Assembly (NCBI GenBank): GCA_012838305.1
Contig: DUPN01000089.1
Location: 1-56,471, forward strand
Length of the DNA: 56,471 nucleotides
Source of the DNA: Bacillota bacterium
GTDB taxonomy: Bacteria; Bacillota; Limnochordia; Darwinibacteriales; Darwinibacteriaceae
Direction of reading: 5' to 3'
Shown here piece after piece: positions 40,611-50,587 of this stretch. The stretch's first letter is position 1. Each line of letters begins with the position of its first letter. Under the pieces are notes generated by a model, which ran no database searches, was not told the origin of the DNA, and saw only the letters and a program-made list of their open reading frames with translations. The translations under genes and the position numbers were made by a program.

Positions 40611-43600
40611 ATGCGTCTTAAGCGCCTGGAGATACAAGGGTTTAAATCTTTTGCGCGCCCTGTAAGCCTTGATTTTGGCCCAGGAATTACCGCCATCGTC
40701 GGACCGAATGGGAGCGGCAAGAGTAATATTTCCGATGCGTTACGCTGGGTGATGGGTGAACAAAGCGCCAAGAGCCTGCGGGGCTACAAAATGGAGGACA
40801 TCATTTTCGCAGGTTCCGACGGCAAAAGACCCCTTGGCATGGCTGAGGTGCAGTTGACCCTGGATAACTCTGACGGATTCTTTCCCCTGGACTACGCTGA
40901 ACTTACCGTAACCCGGCGCGTCTACCGCTCGGGCGAGAGTGAGTTTTTGATCAATAAACAGAGCTGCCGCCTGCGGGATATTCACGATCTGTTCACCGAT
41001 ACCGGTCTAGGGCGGGAAGGGTACGCGATCATTGGACAAGGCCAGATTGATGCAGTCTTAAGCGTACGCCCAGAAGACCGACGGGTTTTGTTAGAGGAAA
41101 CGGCAGGCATCGTCAAGTATCGCCAGCGCAAGGAACAGGCCCTGCGCAAGCTAGAGGATACAAACATGGACCTTTTGCGGGTCACGGATATTCTCCATGA
41201 ACTCCAGGGCCAGCTCGGTCCCCTGCAAGAACAGGCCGAACAGGCCAAGCTGTATTTGAGCTTGGCAGAGCGACTGCAGTCAGTGGAACTCGATTATTAC
41301 CATCTGAACTGGCACGGCCTCGAACAGAAGCGGCTTGAGCGCAAGGCAAGTCTAGAACGGCTCCAATCGGACTATGATCAACAAGGGGAGCAGCTGGGCC
41401 GACTTGAGGAGGAAAAACTTCGCCTCCAGGCAGAAGAAAAATCCTTGGAGGATGCGATCGAACGGCACCGCCAGCAGTTGATGGATCTCACAGAAGGCTA
41501 CAATCAAGGCGTTCACACCATCCAGCTGTTCCAGGAACGCCTGCACAATCACAAGACCCGGAGCGAACAGCTCACGGGTTTGATCCGCGCCCGGCAGGAG
41601 GAACTGCAGAGCCTCCAGGGGGAAGACGTGGAGCTAGAAAATAAACTGCAGGCACTTCTCGAGCAGATTCGCCGCCAAGACGAGGCTATTGCCCAGGCTG
41701 AACAGGGGCTGGAAGAGTTGCAGCAAAGGCAAAAACAGCGCCAACAGAAGTCTAAGGAACTCAAAGATGACTTCTTCGAGTTTATGCGGGAACTGACAGA
41801 GCGCCGCAATTTCCAACGCAGTTTTGCGGAACGTCAGAGCAGTCTGGAGAGCCAGATCCGATCGACCCAGGAGGAACTCCGCAGGCTAGAAGAGAGCAGG
41901 GGCCAGGTAACCAAGGAAGCGGCCAGGTTAGCAGAGGAGCAGGCAAAATTGGCTCAGGCCCTAACTGCCTTGGCCGAGCGAGAGACCCAGACGCAAACAG
42001 AGCTAGACGGCATGAAAGAGGAGCTGGCCCGACATCAGAAGGGTGTCCGGCTAAAGCAGGAGGAACTGACCCAGATTACCGCCCGCCTGAAAACCCTGCA
42101 GGAGTTGGAAGAAGGCTATGAAGGCTACGCCTTCGGGGTCAAACGCATCATGCAGAGTACGATGTCCCAGTTTGTCCTGGGCACGGTGGCCGACGTGATC
42201 ACGGTTCCTGCAGGGTTGGAAACAGCCTTTGAGGTGGCCCTGGGTGGAGGTCTGCAAAACTTGATCACCCCAAGTGAAGCCGAGGCCAAAGAGATCATCG
42301 CCTGGCTCCAGGAGGTGCGCGGCGGCCGTGTGACCATCCTGCCTCTGGACAGCATCAAAGGTACAGAGTTTTCCGATGATCAAAAGGACATCCTGAACCA
42401 AACGGGAGTCTTAGGAACGGCCTTGGACTTGTTAACCTTTTCTGAGGAGTACCGCCCAGCCCTGGCTTCTCTTTTGGGCCGAGTTGTGCTCACCGAAGAC
42501 CTAGATACTGCCTTAAGCCTCAAACGTCGTCTCAGACGGTTTTCCCGCATTGTGACCAGAGACGGCTCCGTGGTCTTTCCCAGCGGGGCCATGACCGGGG
42601 GCAGCCTTAACAACCGTACCTCGGGCTTACTGGCTCGCAAGGGAGAACTCGAGCAGCTAGAAGCCAAGACCCAGAACCTGCAGGAGCAGCTCCAAGCCTA
42701 TGAAAAGAAGGAAGAGCACCTCAGCCAATCCATGGTTCGAGGGGGGGAAGAGCTGGCGCAGCTGCAAGAGAAAGAGCTCCAGGCCAAGCTCGAACTGCAA
42801 AGGGTAAGTCAAGCTAAGGAACAAGCCATCCTGGAGCGGGAAAGCAAGAGTCAAGCATACGGCCAGCTGCAGGCACAAAGCGAAGAGCTGCAGACCATGC
42901 TGGATCAGCTAGGATCCCTGCATGAACAGGCAATCGGCGAGGTCTGCCGGCTGGAAGAGGAAGAACGGGCCCGGCGCCTACAGATTCAGGAACACGACGC
43001 TTCCTTAGAGGAAATCGCCTCTGCCCTAGAGCTCCATGCTCGAGGGGCCAACGGCGAAAGGGTGCAATTGGCCGAGCTCAAGGGAATGCTGGAAAACCAG
43101 AGGATTCTCCTGGCCAACCTAGAGCAGCAAAAGAAGACCGCCCTCAAGGTGCTAAATGAGGCGCAAACGGAATTGGACACCATGGCGGAAGCGAAGCTGC
43201 TCTATGAGGCGACGATTTTAGAGACAGAGCAGGCCAATGAAGATAGGAAACGAAAAAAAGATCAGCTCCAGGCTTTGATCGAAACAAAGCGCCAGGCCAG
43301 GCAGTCTGTCAAAGCAGACGTAGACAGGCTCGGGACGGAATTGGTCCAGATGGAAAAGGAGCAGCTCAAGAGGGAGCGATCTCTTTACCGAGGCGAAGTA
43401 GAGCTTGAACAGCTGGAAGGGAGCCGGCAAGAGATTCTCAGGATCCTCCAGGAGCGGGAGCTCTCCCTGGAGAGCGTTTTGACCCGAGATGTGCAGGTCA
43501 AGGAAAGTACCTTGAAACGGAACATGGCTGACTTGCGGAACCAGATTAGAGAATTGGGCCTGGTTAATCCTGGGGCCACCCAAGAGTATGAGCGGGTTTT

Positions 43601-44147
43601 GGAGCGCTGTTCGTTCTTGCAGGCCCAACTGGAAGACCTCAACGAAGCTCGAGCAAGCTTGCAGGACGTTATCAGGGAGATGGATAAGCTCTGCCGCACC
43701 AAGCTCTGGGATGTGTTTAAGCGGGTGCAGGTGGAGTTTCAGAAGATTTTCAGCCAACTCTTTTTGGGAGGCAGCGCAGAGCTGGTTCTCACCGATCCCG
43801 ACTCAATCCTGACCACAGGGATTGATGTCATGGCCAGACCCCCCGGTAAGAAGCTCCAGAACTTGCTGGTCCTCTCGGGGGGAGAAAGAGCACTCACAGC
43901 CATAGCCCTCCTCTTTGCCATCCGCAGAGTGAAACCAACACCTTTTTGGGTCCTGGACGAGATCGACGCCGCCCTGGATGAGAGCAACTTACAGCGCTTT
44001 GTGGACCTGATGCGGGAGTTTGCCATGGACACACAGTTTCTGGTCGTTACACATCGACCGCAGACAATGGAAGCGGCCCAAACGCTCTACGGTGTTACCA
44101 TGGGCGAGGAAGGGTTTTCACAGATCATTTCGGTTGCATTGACCTAA
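40611..44147 (+). CDS. smc: Chromosome segregation protein SMC
   Basis: A 1178-residue condensin ATPase of standard length. The N-terminal head has Walker A GPNGSGKSN (from residue 31) and a Q-loop in ALRWVMGEQSAKSLRG. Two long coiled coils (about 170-500 and 670-1010) flank a hinge (about 505-670, with EGYEGYAFGVKRIM and GGGLQNLI). The C-terminal head has the signature LSGGERALTAIALL (about 1088) and Walker B PFWVLDEIDAALDE. Start chosen: ATG 40611 behind GGAGG; the longer frame from 40545 runs through the promoter. It compacts and segregates the nucleoid with ScpAB, not encoded here. Confidence 0.97.
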   Translation: MRLKRLEIQGFKSFARPVSLDFGPGITAIVGPNGSGKSNISDALRWVMGEQSAKSLRGYKMEDIIFAGSDGKRPLGMAEVQLTLDNSDGFFPLDYAELTVTRRVYRSGESEFLINKQSCRLRDIHDLFTDTGLGREGYAIIGQGQIDAVLSVRPEDRRVLLEETAGIVKYRQRKEQALRKLEDTNMDLLRVTDILHELQGQLGPLQEQAEQAKLYLSLAERLQSVELDYYHLNWHGLEQKRLERKASLERLQSDYDQQGEQLGRLEEEKLRLQAEEKSLEDAIERHRQQLMDLTEGYNQGVHTIQLFQERLHNHKTRSEQLTGLIRARQEELQSLQGEDVELENKLQALLEQIRRQDEAIAQAEQGLEELQQRQKQRQQKSKELKDDFFEFMRELTERRNFQRSFAERQSSLESQIRSTQEELRRLEESRGQVTKEAARLAEEQAKLAQALTALAERETQTQTELDGMKEELARHQKGVRLKQEELTQITARLKTLQELEEGYEGYAFGVKRIMQSTMSQFVLGTVADVITVPAGLETAFEVALGGGLQNLITPSEAEAKEIIAWLQEVRGGRVTILPLDSIKGTEFSDDQKDILNQTGVLGTALDLLTFSEEYRPALASLLGRVVLTEDLDTALSLKRRLRRFSRIVTRDGSVVFPSGAMTGGSLNNRTSGLLARKGELEQLEAKTQNLQEQLQAYEKKEEHLSQSMVRGGEELAQLQEKELQAKLELQRVSQAKEQAILERESKSQAYGQLQAQSEELQTMLDQLGSLHEQAIGEVCRLEEEERARRLQIQEHDASLEEIASALELHARGANGERVQLAELKGMLENQRILLANLEQQKKTALKVLNEAQTELDTMAEAKLLYEATILETEQANEDRKRKKDQLQALIETKRQARQSVKADVDRLGTELVQMEKEQLKRERSLYRGEVELEQLEGSRQEILRILQERELSLESVLTRDVQVKESTLKRNMADLRNQIRELGLVNPGATQEYERVLERCSFLQAQLEDLNEARASLQDVIREMDKLCRTKLWDVFKRVQVEFQKIFSQLFLGGSAELVLTDPDSILTTGIDVMARPPGKKLQNLLVLSGGERALTAIALLFAIRRVKPTPFWVLDEIDAALDESNLQRFVDLMREFAMDTQFLVVTHRPQTMEAAQTLYGVTMGEEGFSQIISVALT

Positions 44148-44157
44148 GGAGGACAGC

Positions 44158-45147
44158 ATGGTGTTTTGGAAGAGGATGTTTGGAGAAGAGAAAAAGCAAG
44201 AGCAGGAAAAGGAGAAAGAACAGGGCTTTTTCCAAAAATTAGTACAGGGTCTAGAAAAGACCAAACAGGGTTTTGTGGACAAGGTAGACGGGATCATGAC
44301 CGGCCGCAAGGTGGACGAAGAGCTCTTTGAGGAGTTAGAAGAAGCGTTGATTCAGGCCGATTGCGGCCTGCCCACCGCCATCTTCTTGGTGGATCAGCTT
44401 AGGGAGCGTGCCCGATCCGAGCGGATCACAGAGTCCGAAGAACTGAAGTCCGTCTTGGTGGAAGAAATCACCGCCCTGCTTGAGAGAAACGCTGCGCCCC
44501 TCAAGACCCCTGAGGAAAAGCCCTATGTGATCATGGTCGTTGGTGTAAATGGAGCGGGAAAAACGACCACCATCGGCAAGCTGGCGTACCGCTTTAAACA
44601 GGAGAAAGCCAAGGTTCTCCTGGCGGCAGGGGACACCTTTAGGGCCGGCGCCATTGAACAGCTCACGGTCTGGGCGAACCGGATCGGCGTTGAACTCGTC
44701 TCCCATGCCGCGGGGTCGGACCCCGCGGCGGTGGCCTATGATGCGGTCAATGCTGCCAAAGCCCGCGGTTCCGATGTCTTGGTTTTGGATACAGCTGGCC
44801 GCTTACAAACGAAGGTCAATTTGATGAATGAGTTGGCAAAGGTCCATCGCGTAGTTCAGCGGGAGCTTGGCCGGGATCTTGATGAGATCTTGCTGGTTGT
44901 TGATGCGACAACTGGCCAAAACGCGCTCTCCCAGGCCAAGATGTTCCAGGAGGCAGTGCCTTTGTCCGGCATCGCCCTCACCAAGCTCGACGGAACGGCC
45001 AAGGGCGGGATTGTCCTGGCCTTAGCCAACGAACTAAACTTGGCTGTGAAACTAGTGGGAGTGGGAGAGCAATATGAAGATCTCCAGGATTTTGATGCAA
45101 GCGCCTTTGCAAAGGCACTTTTTGGTCAGTCAAGAGAAAATGCTTGA
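44158..45147 (+). CDS. ftsY: Signal recognition particle receptor FtsY
   Basis: A 329-residue GTPase docking SRP-ribosome complexes at the membrane. A short acidic/basic N-terminal A region (about 1-25), an N domain (about 25-110), and a G domain with GVNGAGKTTT (from 129), DTFRAGAIEQL, DTAGRL, and TKLDGTAKGG. AAGGAGG precedes ATG 44158. Its stop overlaps the -35 box of the ylxM promoter. Confidence 0.97.
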   Translation: MVFWKRMFGEEKKQEQEKEKEQGFFQKLVQGLEKTKQGFVDKVDGIMTGRKVDEELFEELEEALIQADCGLPTAIFLVDQLRERARSERITESEELKSVLVEEITALLERNAAPLKTPEEKPYVIMVVGVNGAGKTTTIGKLAYRFKQEKAKVLLAAGDTFRAGAIEQLTVWANRIGVELVSHAAGSDPAAVAYDAVNAAKARGSDVLVLDTAGRLQTKVNLMNELAKVHRVVQRELGRDLDEILLVVDATTGQNALSQAKMFQEAVPLSGIALTKLDGTAKGGIVLALANELNLAVKLVGVGEQYEDLQDFDASAFAKALFGQSRENA

Positions 45148-45172
45148 CAAGGCTGCAGAGGGTGCATATACT
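45144..45172 (+). promoter_or_regulatory. Strong sigma-A promoter for ylxM-ffh
   Basis: TTGACA (45144-45149) and TATACT (45167-45172) are spaced by 17 bases, a near-consensus promoter. The -35 box contains the ftsY TGA stop, so ylxM-ffh and the genes behind them can be transcribed independently of smc-ftsY. Confidence 0.88.
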
Positions 45173-45210
45173 AGTGTGTGCAAAGTATTAGACCTTGACA
45201 GGTGGATGGC

Positions 45211-45558
45211 ATGGAAAATACGTTCCGCATGAACCTACTCTACGATTTTTATGGACCTTTGCTGACCGATCGTCAACAAGAGATCTTTCAGATGTATTTT
45301 CATGAAGACTTGTCCCTAGGCGAGATCGGTGAGGAGTTGGATGTATCCCGCCAGGCCGTCTACGATAGTTTAAAGCGTGTTGGTTCGATCCTGGAAGGAT
45401 TTGAAGCTAAACTCAATTTGGTCAGAAAGCACCAGGAGCGGCAGATCATGTATGAGCGAGTACGCAAGCTAGTGGACTTGTGCCAAGAAGACGCCGGCCA
45501 TTCGCCCCATCTAGTGAAGATCAAAGAGATGATGGAAAAGGCACAAGCTACAACTTAG
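45211..45558 (+). CDS. ylxM: YlxM/p13-like SRP-associated HTH protein
   Basis: A 115-residue helical protein with an HTH similar to sigma region 4: LLTDRQQEIFQMYFHEDLSLGEIGEELDVSRQAVYDSLKRV (about 20-60), followed by a helical C-terminus. YlxM stimulates SRP GTPase activity in Streptococcus and is always next to ffh. Start chosen: ATG 45211, after AGGTGG; GTG 45202 is the in-frame alternative. Confidence 0.94.
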   Translation: MENTFRMNLLYDFYGPLLTDRQQEIFQMYFHEDLSLGEIGEELDVSRQAVYDSLKRVGSILEGFEAKLNLVRKHQERQIMYERVRKLVDLCQEDAGHSPHLVKIKEMMEKAQATT

Positions 45559-45569
45559 GAGGGACTCCT

Positions 45570-46913
45570 ATGGCTTTTCAAAACCTGTCCTCCCGCCTGC
45601 AGGAAACCATGCGCAAACTGCGGGGAAAGGGACGGCTCAGTGAAAAGGATGTGGATGGAATCCTGCGGGAGATCCGTTTGGCTCTCCTGGAGGCTGATGT
45701 CAATTATAAAGTAGTGAAAGACTTCATCGCCCATGTGAAAGAGAGGGCTACAGGGCACGAGGTTCTCTCCAGCCTCACACCGGGGCAGCAGGTGGTACGC
45801 ATTGTCAATGAGGAACTGACCCAGCTCATGGGGGGGAGCCAAGCCAAGCTCAACCTGTCCTCAAAGCCCCCTAGTGTGGTGATGATGGTGGGACTGCAAG
45901 GTGCAGGAAAGACCACCACTGGAGGAAAACTGGCCCGCATGCTCAAAGCCCAGGGGCATCGCCCTTTGCTGGTAGCCTGCGACATTTATCGCCCAGCTGC
46001 CATCAAGCAGCTTCAGGTTCTCGGCGAACAAATTGAGATACCGGTCTTCAGCATGGGTGAACAAAATCCGGTGGACATTGCTAAAGCCGCCTATGCCCAT
46101 GCTCAAAGACACAATAATGATGTGGTGCTGATTGATACCGCGGGCCGTCTCCATGTCGATGCTGAGCTGATGGAGGAATTGGTCCAGATTAAAGAAGCAG
46201 TTGATCCTGCCGACATCTTGCTGGTGGTGGACGCCATGACCGGTCAAGACGCGGTGAATGTGGCCCAGAGCTTCAATGAACAGTTGGAGCTAGGGGGAGT
46301 TGTCCTCACAAAGCTCGACGGTGATGCCCGGGGAGGTGCAGCCCTTTCTGTCAAGGCTGTCACCGGTAAACCCATTAAGTATGTCGGTATCAGTGAGAAG
46401 ATGGATGGCTTGGAGCCCTTCCATCCCGATCGCATGGCCTCCCGCATTCTGGGTATGGGTGATATGCTCACCCTCATCGAAAAAGCGGTCTCCGCTGTGG
46501 ATGAAGAAAAGGCAGAGAAGATCGCGGCCAAGCTGCGAGAAGCCGAGTTCACCCTGGAGGACTTTCAGGACCAGTTGAGCCAGATGAAAAGCATGGGTCC
46601 CATCGATCAGCTGATTGGTATGATTCCCGGTATGAATGCCAGGCAATTGCAGGGCTTGGAAGTGGATGACTCCCATCTCAAAAAGATTGAAGCGATTATT
46701 CAATCCATGACACCGGAGGAGCGCCGCAGACCGGAAATTATCGGCGGATCCAGGCGCAAGAGAATTGCCCAGGGTTCAGGTACCCGGGTGCAGGATGTGA
46801 ATCGCCTGCTCAAACAGTTTAGTCAAACCAAACAGATGCTCAAACAACTTTCCGGTTCCCAGGGCAGCCCCAGGGGACGCAGGAAAAAGGGAATGTTTTC
46901 CCTCTTTCAATAG
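45570..46913 (+). CDS. ffh: Signal recognition particle protein Ffh
   Basis: A 447-residue SRP54 homologue. N domain (about 1-95), G domain with [13 protein letters not shown] (from 108), [30 protein letters not shown], and a methionine-rich M domain (about 300-435) with the RNA-binding [26 protein letters not shown] stretch. It binds signal sequences and 4.5S/6S SRP RNA. Start chosen: ATG 45570 behind TAGGAGGG. Confidence 0.98.
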   Translation: MAFQNLSSRLQETMRKLRGKGRLSEKDVDGILREIRLALLEADVNYKVVKDFIAHVKERATGHEVLSSLTPGQQVVRIVNEELTQLMGGSQAKLNLSSKPPSVVMMVGLQGAGKTTTGGKLARMLKAQGHRPLLVACDIYRPAAIKQLQVLGEQIEIPVFSMGEQNPVDIAKAAYAHAQRHNNDVVLIDTAGRLHVDAELMEELVQIKEAVDPADILLVVDAMTGQDAVNVAQSFNEQLELGGVVLTKLDGDARGGAALSVKAVTGKPIKYVGISEKMDGLEPFHPDRMASRILGMGDMLTLIEKAVSAVDEEKAEKIAAKLREAEFTLEDFQDQLSQMKSMGPIDQLIGMIPGMNARQLQGLEVDDSHLKKIEAIIQSMTPEERRRPEIIGGSRRKRIAQGSGTRVQDVNRLLKQFSQTKQMLKQLSGSQGSPRGRRKKGMFSLFQ

Positions 46914-46963
46914 ATCATTCCTTCCTTAGGGTAGATAGACATTTGCTAGGAGGTGACAAGTAC

Positions 46964-47236
46964 ATGGCAGTAAAAATCCGTCTAAAGAGAATGGGAGCAA
47001 AAAAGAGACCATTCTACAGATTAGTCGTTGCAGACTCGCGAGCGGCTCGTGATGGTGCTTTCATCGATTCCCTCGGTTACTACAATCCCATTGCGGATCC
47101 GGTAGAGCTGAAGATTGACGAAGAGAAGGCCCTGGAGTGGCTGCAAAAGGGAGCACAACCGTCCGATACAGCAAGATTCTTGCTGAAGCAGACTGGAGTC
47201 ATGGAGAAGTTAGCCGCATCCCGTAAACAAGGATAG
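46964..47236 (+). CDS. rpsP: 30S ribosomal protein S16
   Basis: A 90-residue protein starting [26 protein letters not shown], with [11 protein letters not shown] and the [14 protein letters not shown]-terminal part. ATG 46964 follows AGGAGGTGA at a good spacing. First gene of the rpsP-khpA-rimM-trmD-rplS ribosomal unit. Confidence 0.98.
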   Translation: MAVKIRLKRMGAKKRPFYRLVVADSRAARDGAFIDSLGYYNPIADPVELKIDEEKALEWLQKGAQPSDTARFLLKQTGVMEKLAASRKQG

Positions 47237-47247
47237 GTGGTGTTTTC

Positions 47248-47484
47248 GTGAAGAACTTGGTAGAGTTTATTGGCAAATCTCTAGCAGACAACCCCGATCA
47301 GGTCTTGGTTGAGGCTGAGGATCGAGGCCACGAGACTGTTTATACCCTCTATGTGGCCCCGGAAGACATGGGACGCCTGATTGGTAAGGGCGGCCGCATC
47401 GCCAAGGCCATTCGTACAGTGGTCAAGGCCTCCGCCATCAAATCAGGGGTTCAAGTCCATGTGGAGATCGATGAAAGACACTAA
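47248..47484 (+). CDS. khpA: KH-domain RNA-binding protein KhpA (YlqC)
   Basis: A 78-residue single KH domain with the GxxG loop IGKGGRIAKAIRTVV (about 45-60). KhpA binds RNA broadly and in Gram-positives affects cell elongation and division with KhpB. GTG start at 47248. It overlaps rimM by 14 bases. Confidence 0.96.
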   Translation: MKNLVEFIGKSLADNPDQVLVEAEDRGHETVYTLYVAPEDMGRLIGKGGRIAKAIRTVVKASAIKSGVQVHVEIDERH

Positions 47485-48007
47485 GTGGGTGGTGGTTGGC
47501 GAAATTGTGGCCAGCCAAGGAAATCGCGGTGAAGTGAAGATCATCCCTCACACGGAATTTCCAGAGCGGTTTTCTGCCATGGAAAGCGTGCGTTTGTTTG
47601 AGGAAGGGGCGGAGGAGCCCTATGGCGTTTTTGCCTTGGAGGGTTCTCGCACCCATCGGGACGCTCTCATCCTCAAACTGAAGAATGTGGATAGCATCGA
47701 CGACGCCGAGCGATTAAGGAAAATGCTGATCAAGGTTAGCGTGGATGAGTTAATGCCTTTGCCCCCTGGTCGTCATTATATCTTTCAACTTATTGGCCTG
47801 GAGTGTCAAACTGTCTCTGGGGAGAAACTTGGCGTCATTTCCGATGTACTGCAAACGGGTGCCAACGATGTCTATGTCATCCGTCCCTACCCGGGGGTGA
47901 CCAAGCTGAAAGAGATTCTGATCCCTGTGATTCCCCAAGTCGTTCTGGAGATCAAACCTGAAGAGGGTTATGTTTTAGTTGAGTTGCTGGAGGGCTTGTT
48001 GGACTAA
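47471..48007 (+). CDS. rimM: 16S rRNA-processing protein RimM
   Basis: A 178-residue two-domain 30S maturation factor: an N-terminal beta barrel ([22 protein letters not shown]) and a C-terminal PRC barrel ([42 protein letters not shown]). Start chosen: ATG 47471 inside the khpA end with GGAG upstream. The Bacillus ylqD gene, sometimes between khpA and rimM, is absent. Confidence 0.96.
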   Translation: MKDTKWVVVGEIVASQGNRGEVKIIPHTEFPERFSAMESVRLFEEGAEEPYGVFALEGSRTHRDALILKLKNVDSIDDAERLRKMLIKVSVDELMPLPPGRHYIFQLIGLECQTVSGEKLGVISDVLQTGANDVYVIRPYPGVTKLKEILIPVIPQVVLEIKPEEGYVLVELLEGLLD

Positions 48008-48021
48008 ACTGGAGGTACAAC

Positions 48022-48786
48022 GTGCGTTTTGACATTCTGACCCTGTTCCCGGAGATGTTTGCTGGACCTTTAAGCACAAGCATTTTGGGGAAAGCAAGGG
48101 AGAGTGGGCTGGTTACGGTGGACGTTTGGAACATCCGCGACTATGCCCTCGACAAACACCGAATTGTTGATGATACGCCCTACGGAGGCGGCGCGGGCAT
48201 GGTCTTAAAAGTGGATGTACTGGCCCGGGCCGTTGAGTCCGTTCGGGGAACGTCAAACGCCCCCGTTGTCTACCTGTCCCCCCAGGGACGAATGTTTAGC
48301 CAGTCCGTAGCCGCTGAATTGGCTGCACTGCCTCACCTGATTCTGCTCAGCGGGCACTATGAGGAGATCGACGAAAGGGTTAGGCAGCACTGGGTCGACT
48401 GGGAGCTGTCCATTGGTGACTATGTACTCACCGGCGGTGAACTGCCGGCTATGGTAGTGGTGGATGCCGTCACAAGGCTCTTACCTGGAGTACTCGGTCA
48501 TGAGGATTCCAGTAAGGAAGATTCCTTCCAAGCAGGTCTTTTGGACTATCCGCACTACACTAGGCCAGCGGAGTTTCGAGGAATGAAAGTGCCTGAAGTG
48601 CTCTTAAGCGGTCACCATGGCAAGATAGCCCGCTATCGACTTAAGGAAGCACTGCGCCGCACCTTATTGCGGCGACCTGATTTATTACAACGAAAAGATC
48701 TATCAACGGAAGAACGTCAATTGCTGCAAGAGTTAACGGACGAGGCTTCCGCTGAGGGGAGGGTAAATACCGATGAATCTGATTGA
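48022..48786 (+). CDS. trmD: tRNA (guanine37-N1)-methyltransferase
   Basis: A 254-residue SPOUT methyltransferase making m1G37. Signatures: [38 protein letters not shown] and the trefoil-knot [21 protein letters not shown], with the catalytic Asp in [12 protein letters not shown] start 48022 behind GGAGG. It overlaps rplS by 14 bases. Confidence 0.97.
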   Translation: MRFDILTLFPEMFAGPLSTSILGKARESGLVTVDVWNIRDYALDKHRIVDDTPYGGGAGMVLKVDVLARAVESVRGTSNAPVVYLSPQGRMFSQSVAAELAALPHLILLSGHYEEIDERVRQHWVDWELSIGDYVLTGGELPAMVVVDAVTRLLPGVLGHEDSSKEDSFQAGLLDYPHYTRPAEFRGMKVPEVLLSGHHGKIARYRLKEALRRTLLRRPDLLQRKDLSTEERQLLQELTDEASAEGRVNTDESD

Positions 48787-49117
48787 TATTATTGACAAAG
48801 AACAACTCCGTTCGGATCATCCCCCGTTTGGTGCAGGCGATACCGTACGAGTCCACGTAAAAGTTGTGGAGGGGGCCAACGAAAGAATCCAGATCTTCGA
48901 AGGTGTTGTCTTAAGGCGCATGGGTGGCGGAGTCCAGGAGAACTTCACCGTCCGTAAGATGACGCAGGGTGTGGGTGTAGAAAGAACCTGGCCGCTGAAT
49001 TCCCCCCGCATCGCAAAGATAGAAGTAGTCCGCCATGGCAAGGTGCGCAGGGCGCGGCTCTATTATCTCAGAGAGCGATCTGGCCGAGCTGCCCGCATTA
49101 AGGAGCGGCGCCGCTAG
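48773..49117 (+). CDS. rplS: 50S ribosomal protein L19
   Basis: A 114-residue protein with the L19 core: [51 protein letters not shown], and [18 protein letters not shown]. The ATG 48773 lies within the end of trmD with GAGGGG upstream. A terminator follows. Confidence 0.98.
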   Translation: MNLIDIIDKEQLRSDHPPFGAGDTVRVHVKVVEGANERIQIFEGVVLRRMGGGVQENFTVRKMTQGVGVERTWPLNSPRIAKIEVVRHGKVRRARLYYLRERSGRAARIKERRR

Positions 49118-49139
49118 TTGGCCGGGCGAGATGTCCCTA

Positions 49140-49166
49140 AGGGGAGTGATACCCACTCCTCTTTTT
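49140..49166 (+). terminator. Terminator after rplS
   Basis: AGGGGAGTG (49140-49148) pairs with CACTCCTCT (49154-49162) over nine positions with one wobble and a five-base loop, followed by a T-run to 49166. Confidence 0.9.
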
Positions 49167-49193
49167 CACATTTGCTGAAGTGGAGGCACGAGT

Positions 49194-49754
49194 ATGGCCA
49201 AGTCTGAGATCCGGGAATACCTGGAAGCTTTGATCATATCCCTGGTTTTGGCTGGGCTGATCATAGCCTTTGTGGCCCAGAGCTTCTTGGTGGAAGGCAG
49301 TTCCATGGAACCGTCGCTCCACCATGGCCAAAGGCTCTTGGTGGAAAAGGTTTCCTACCGTTTTTCCCAGCCTAACCGGGGTGAAGTGGTGGTCTTTCGC
49401 TACCCGGGGGATCTGCGCCGCAAATTTATCAAACGAATTATTGGTCGGCCTGGCGACGAAATCACCATCAAGAATGGATTCTTGTATGTCAACGGCCTGC
49501 GTTTGGAAGAGGACTACATCAACGGTCCCACTTACGGCACCTACAGCGCACCCACCTTTGGACCTGTGGTGGTTCCCGAAGGACACTATTTTGTCCTAGG
49601 CGACAACAGGCGCAATAGCGATGACAGCCGCTATCCGGATGTTGGCTTTGTGCCTAAGAAAAACCTCGTGGGCCGGGCCCTCTTTATCTACTGGCCCCTG
49701 AACCAAATTGCCGCGATTGAGGTACCGCCTGTCCTGGAAGGGATTGAGAAGTAA
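49194..49754 (+). CDS. lepB: Signal peptidase I
   Basis: A 186-residue membrane serine protease that removes signal peptides. One N-terminal TM helix (about 10-30), then the catalytic Ser37 in GSSMEPSLHHGQ and Lys80 in KFIKRIIGRPGD, plus GDNRRNSDDSR near the C-terminus. The length and the single TM helix fit the Bacillus SipS type. GGAGG precedes ATG 49194. It follows the rplS terminator and lies two bases before rbgA. Confidence 0.97.
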   Translation: MAKSEIREYLEALIISLVLAGLIIAFVAQSFLVEGSSMEPSLHHGQRLLVEKVSYRFSQPNRGEVVVFRYPGDLRRKFIKRIIGRPGDEITIKNGFLYVNGLRLEEDYINGPTYGTYSAPTFGPVVVPEGHYFVLGDNRRNSDDSRYPDVGFVPKKNLVGRALFIYWPLNQIAAIEVPPVLEGIEK

Positions 49755-49756
49755 CA

Positions 49757-50587
49757 ATGACCATTCAATGGTATCCCGGGCATATGACCCGTGCCAAAAG
49801 GATGATCGCAGAAGAACTAAAGCTGGTGGACGGCATTCTGGAAGTGGTGGATGCAAGGGCACCTGTGAGCAGTCGCAATCCTGACTTACAGGATCTGACC
49901 ACGAAACCGCGCCTGATCGTCTTGACCAAGACAGACTTGGCCGATCCGGCCATGACCAAGCTCTGGCTGAACTACTTTAGGGGTCAGGGGCAGAAAGCTG
50001 CCGCTGTCAATTTACTCCAAGGCCAAGGCCTCCAGGCGATCAGGCAGCTTGTGGCCCAGACATTCCCCAACCTCAAGCGGGTACCCCGTCTTTTTGTCTT
50101 GGGGATTCCCAATGTAGGGAAATCAACCTTGATCAACGGCCTGACCAAAAGAAGGGGGGCCCAAGTGGGGGCCCGACCTGGGGTAACCAGGGGAAAGCAA
50201 TGGCTTTCAGCCCCTGGAATGCTTCTTTTGGACAGCCCTGGAATTCTTTGGCCCAAGTTTGAAGATCAGGATGTGGCCAAGCGTTTGGCTCTGCTAGCCT
50301 CCGTTCGTGATGAAGTGTTTGATCAAACCGAGATTGTTGCCTGGCTGCTAAACTTCTTGCAGGAGCATTATCCCCAGGCTCTTCCTGCGCGCTATGGAGA
50401 GCTAGAAGCAGACGATCCCATAGAGGTCATTGGGCGCAAGAGGGGGTGCCTGCTGCAGGGCGGTGTGGTTAATCGGAACCAAGCTGCAGCTATCGTACTT
50501 AAAGACTTCCGTACAGGGAAGCTCGGAGCAATAACTTTGGATCTTAAGCCCGGGAGTGATGCTGCCAGTGTGGACCATGGAGAATAA
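49757..50587 (+). CDS. rbgA: Ribosome biogenesis GTPase RbgA (YlqF)
   Basis: A 276-residue circularly permuted GTPase for late 50S assembly. G4 LTKTDL (about 56) precedes G1 GIPNVGKSTLIN (from about 116) and G3 DSPG, and the N-terminal IQWYPGHMTRAKRMI is the family hallmark. The C-terminal ANTAR-like helical part begins near 200. It overlaps rnhB by about 29 bases. Confidence 0.97.
   Translation: MTIQWYPGHMTRAKRMIAEELKLVDGILEVVDARAPVSSRNPDLQDLTTKPRLIVLTKTDLADPAMTKLWLNYFRGQGQKAAAVNLLQGQGLQAIRQLVAQTFPNLKRVPRLFVLGIPNVGKSTLINGLTKRRGAQVGARPGVTRGKQWLSAPGMLLLDSPGILWPKFEDQDVAKRLALLASVRDEVFDQTEIVAWLLNFLQEHYPQALPARYGELEADDPIEVIGRKRGCLLQGGVVNRNQAAAIVLKDFRTGKLGAITLDLKPGSDAASVDHGE

Noticed and set aside
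40611-44147. Internal repeats in smc as a repeat element
   Set aside because: They are heptad-driven E/Q/L codon patterns of a coiled coil, not DNA repeats.
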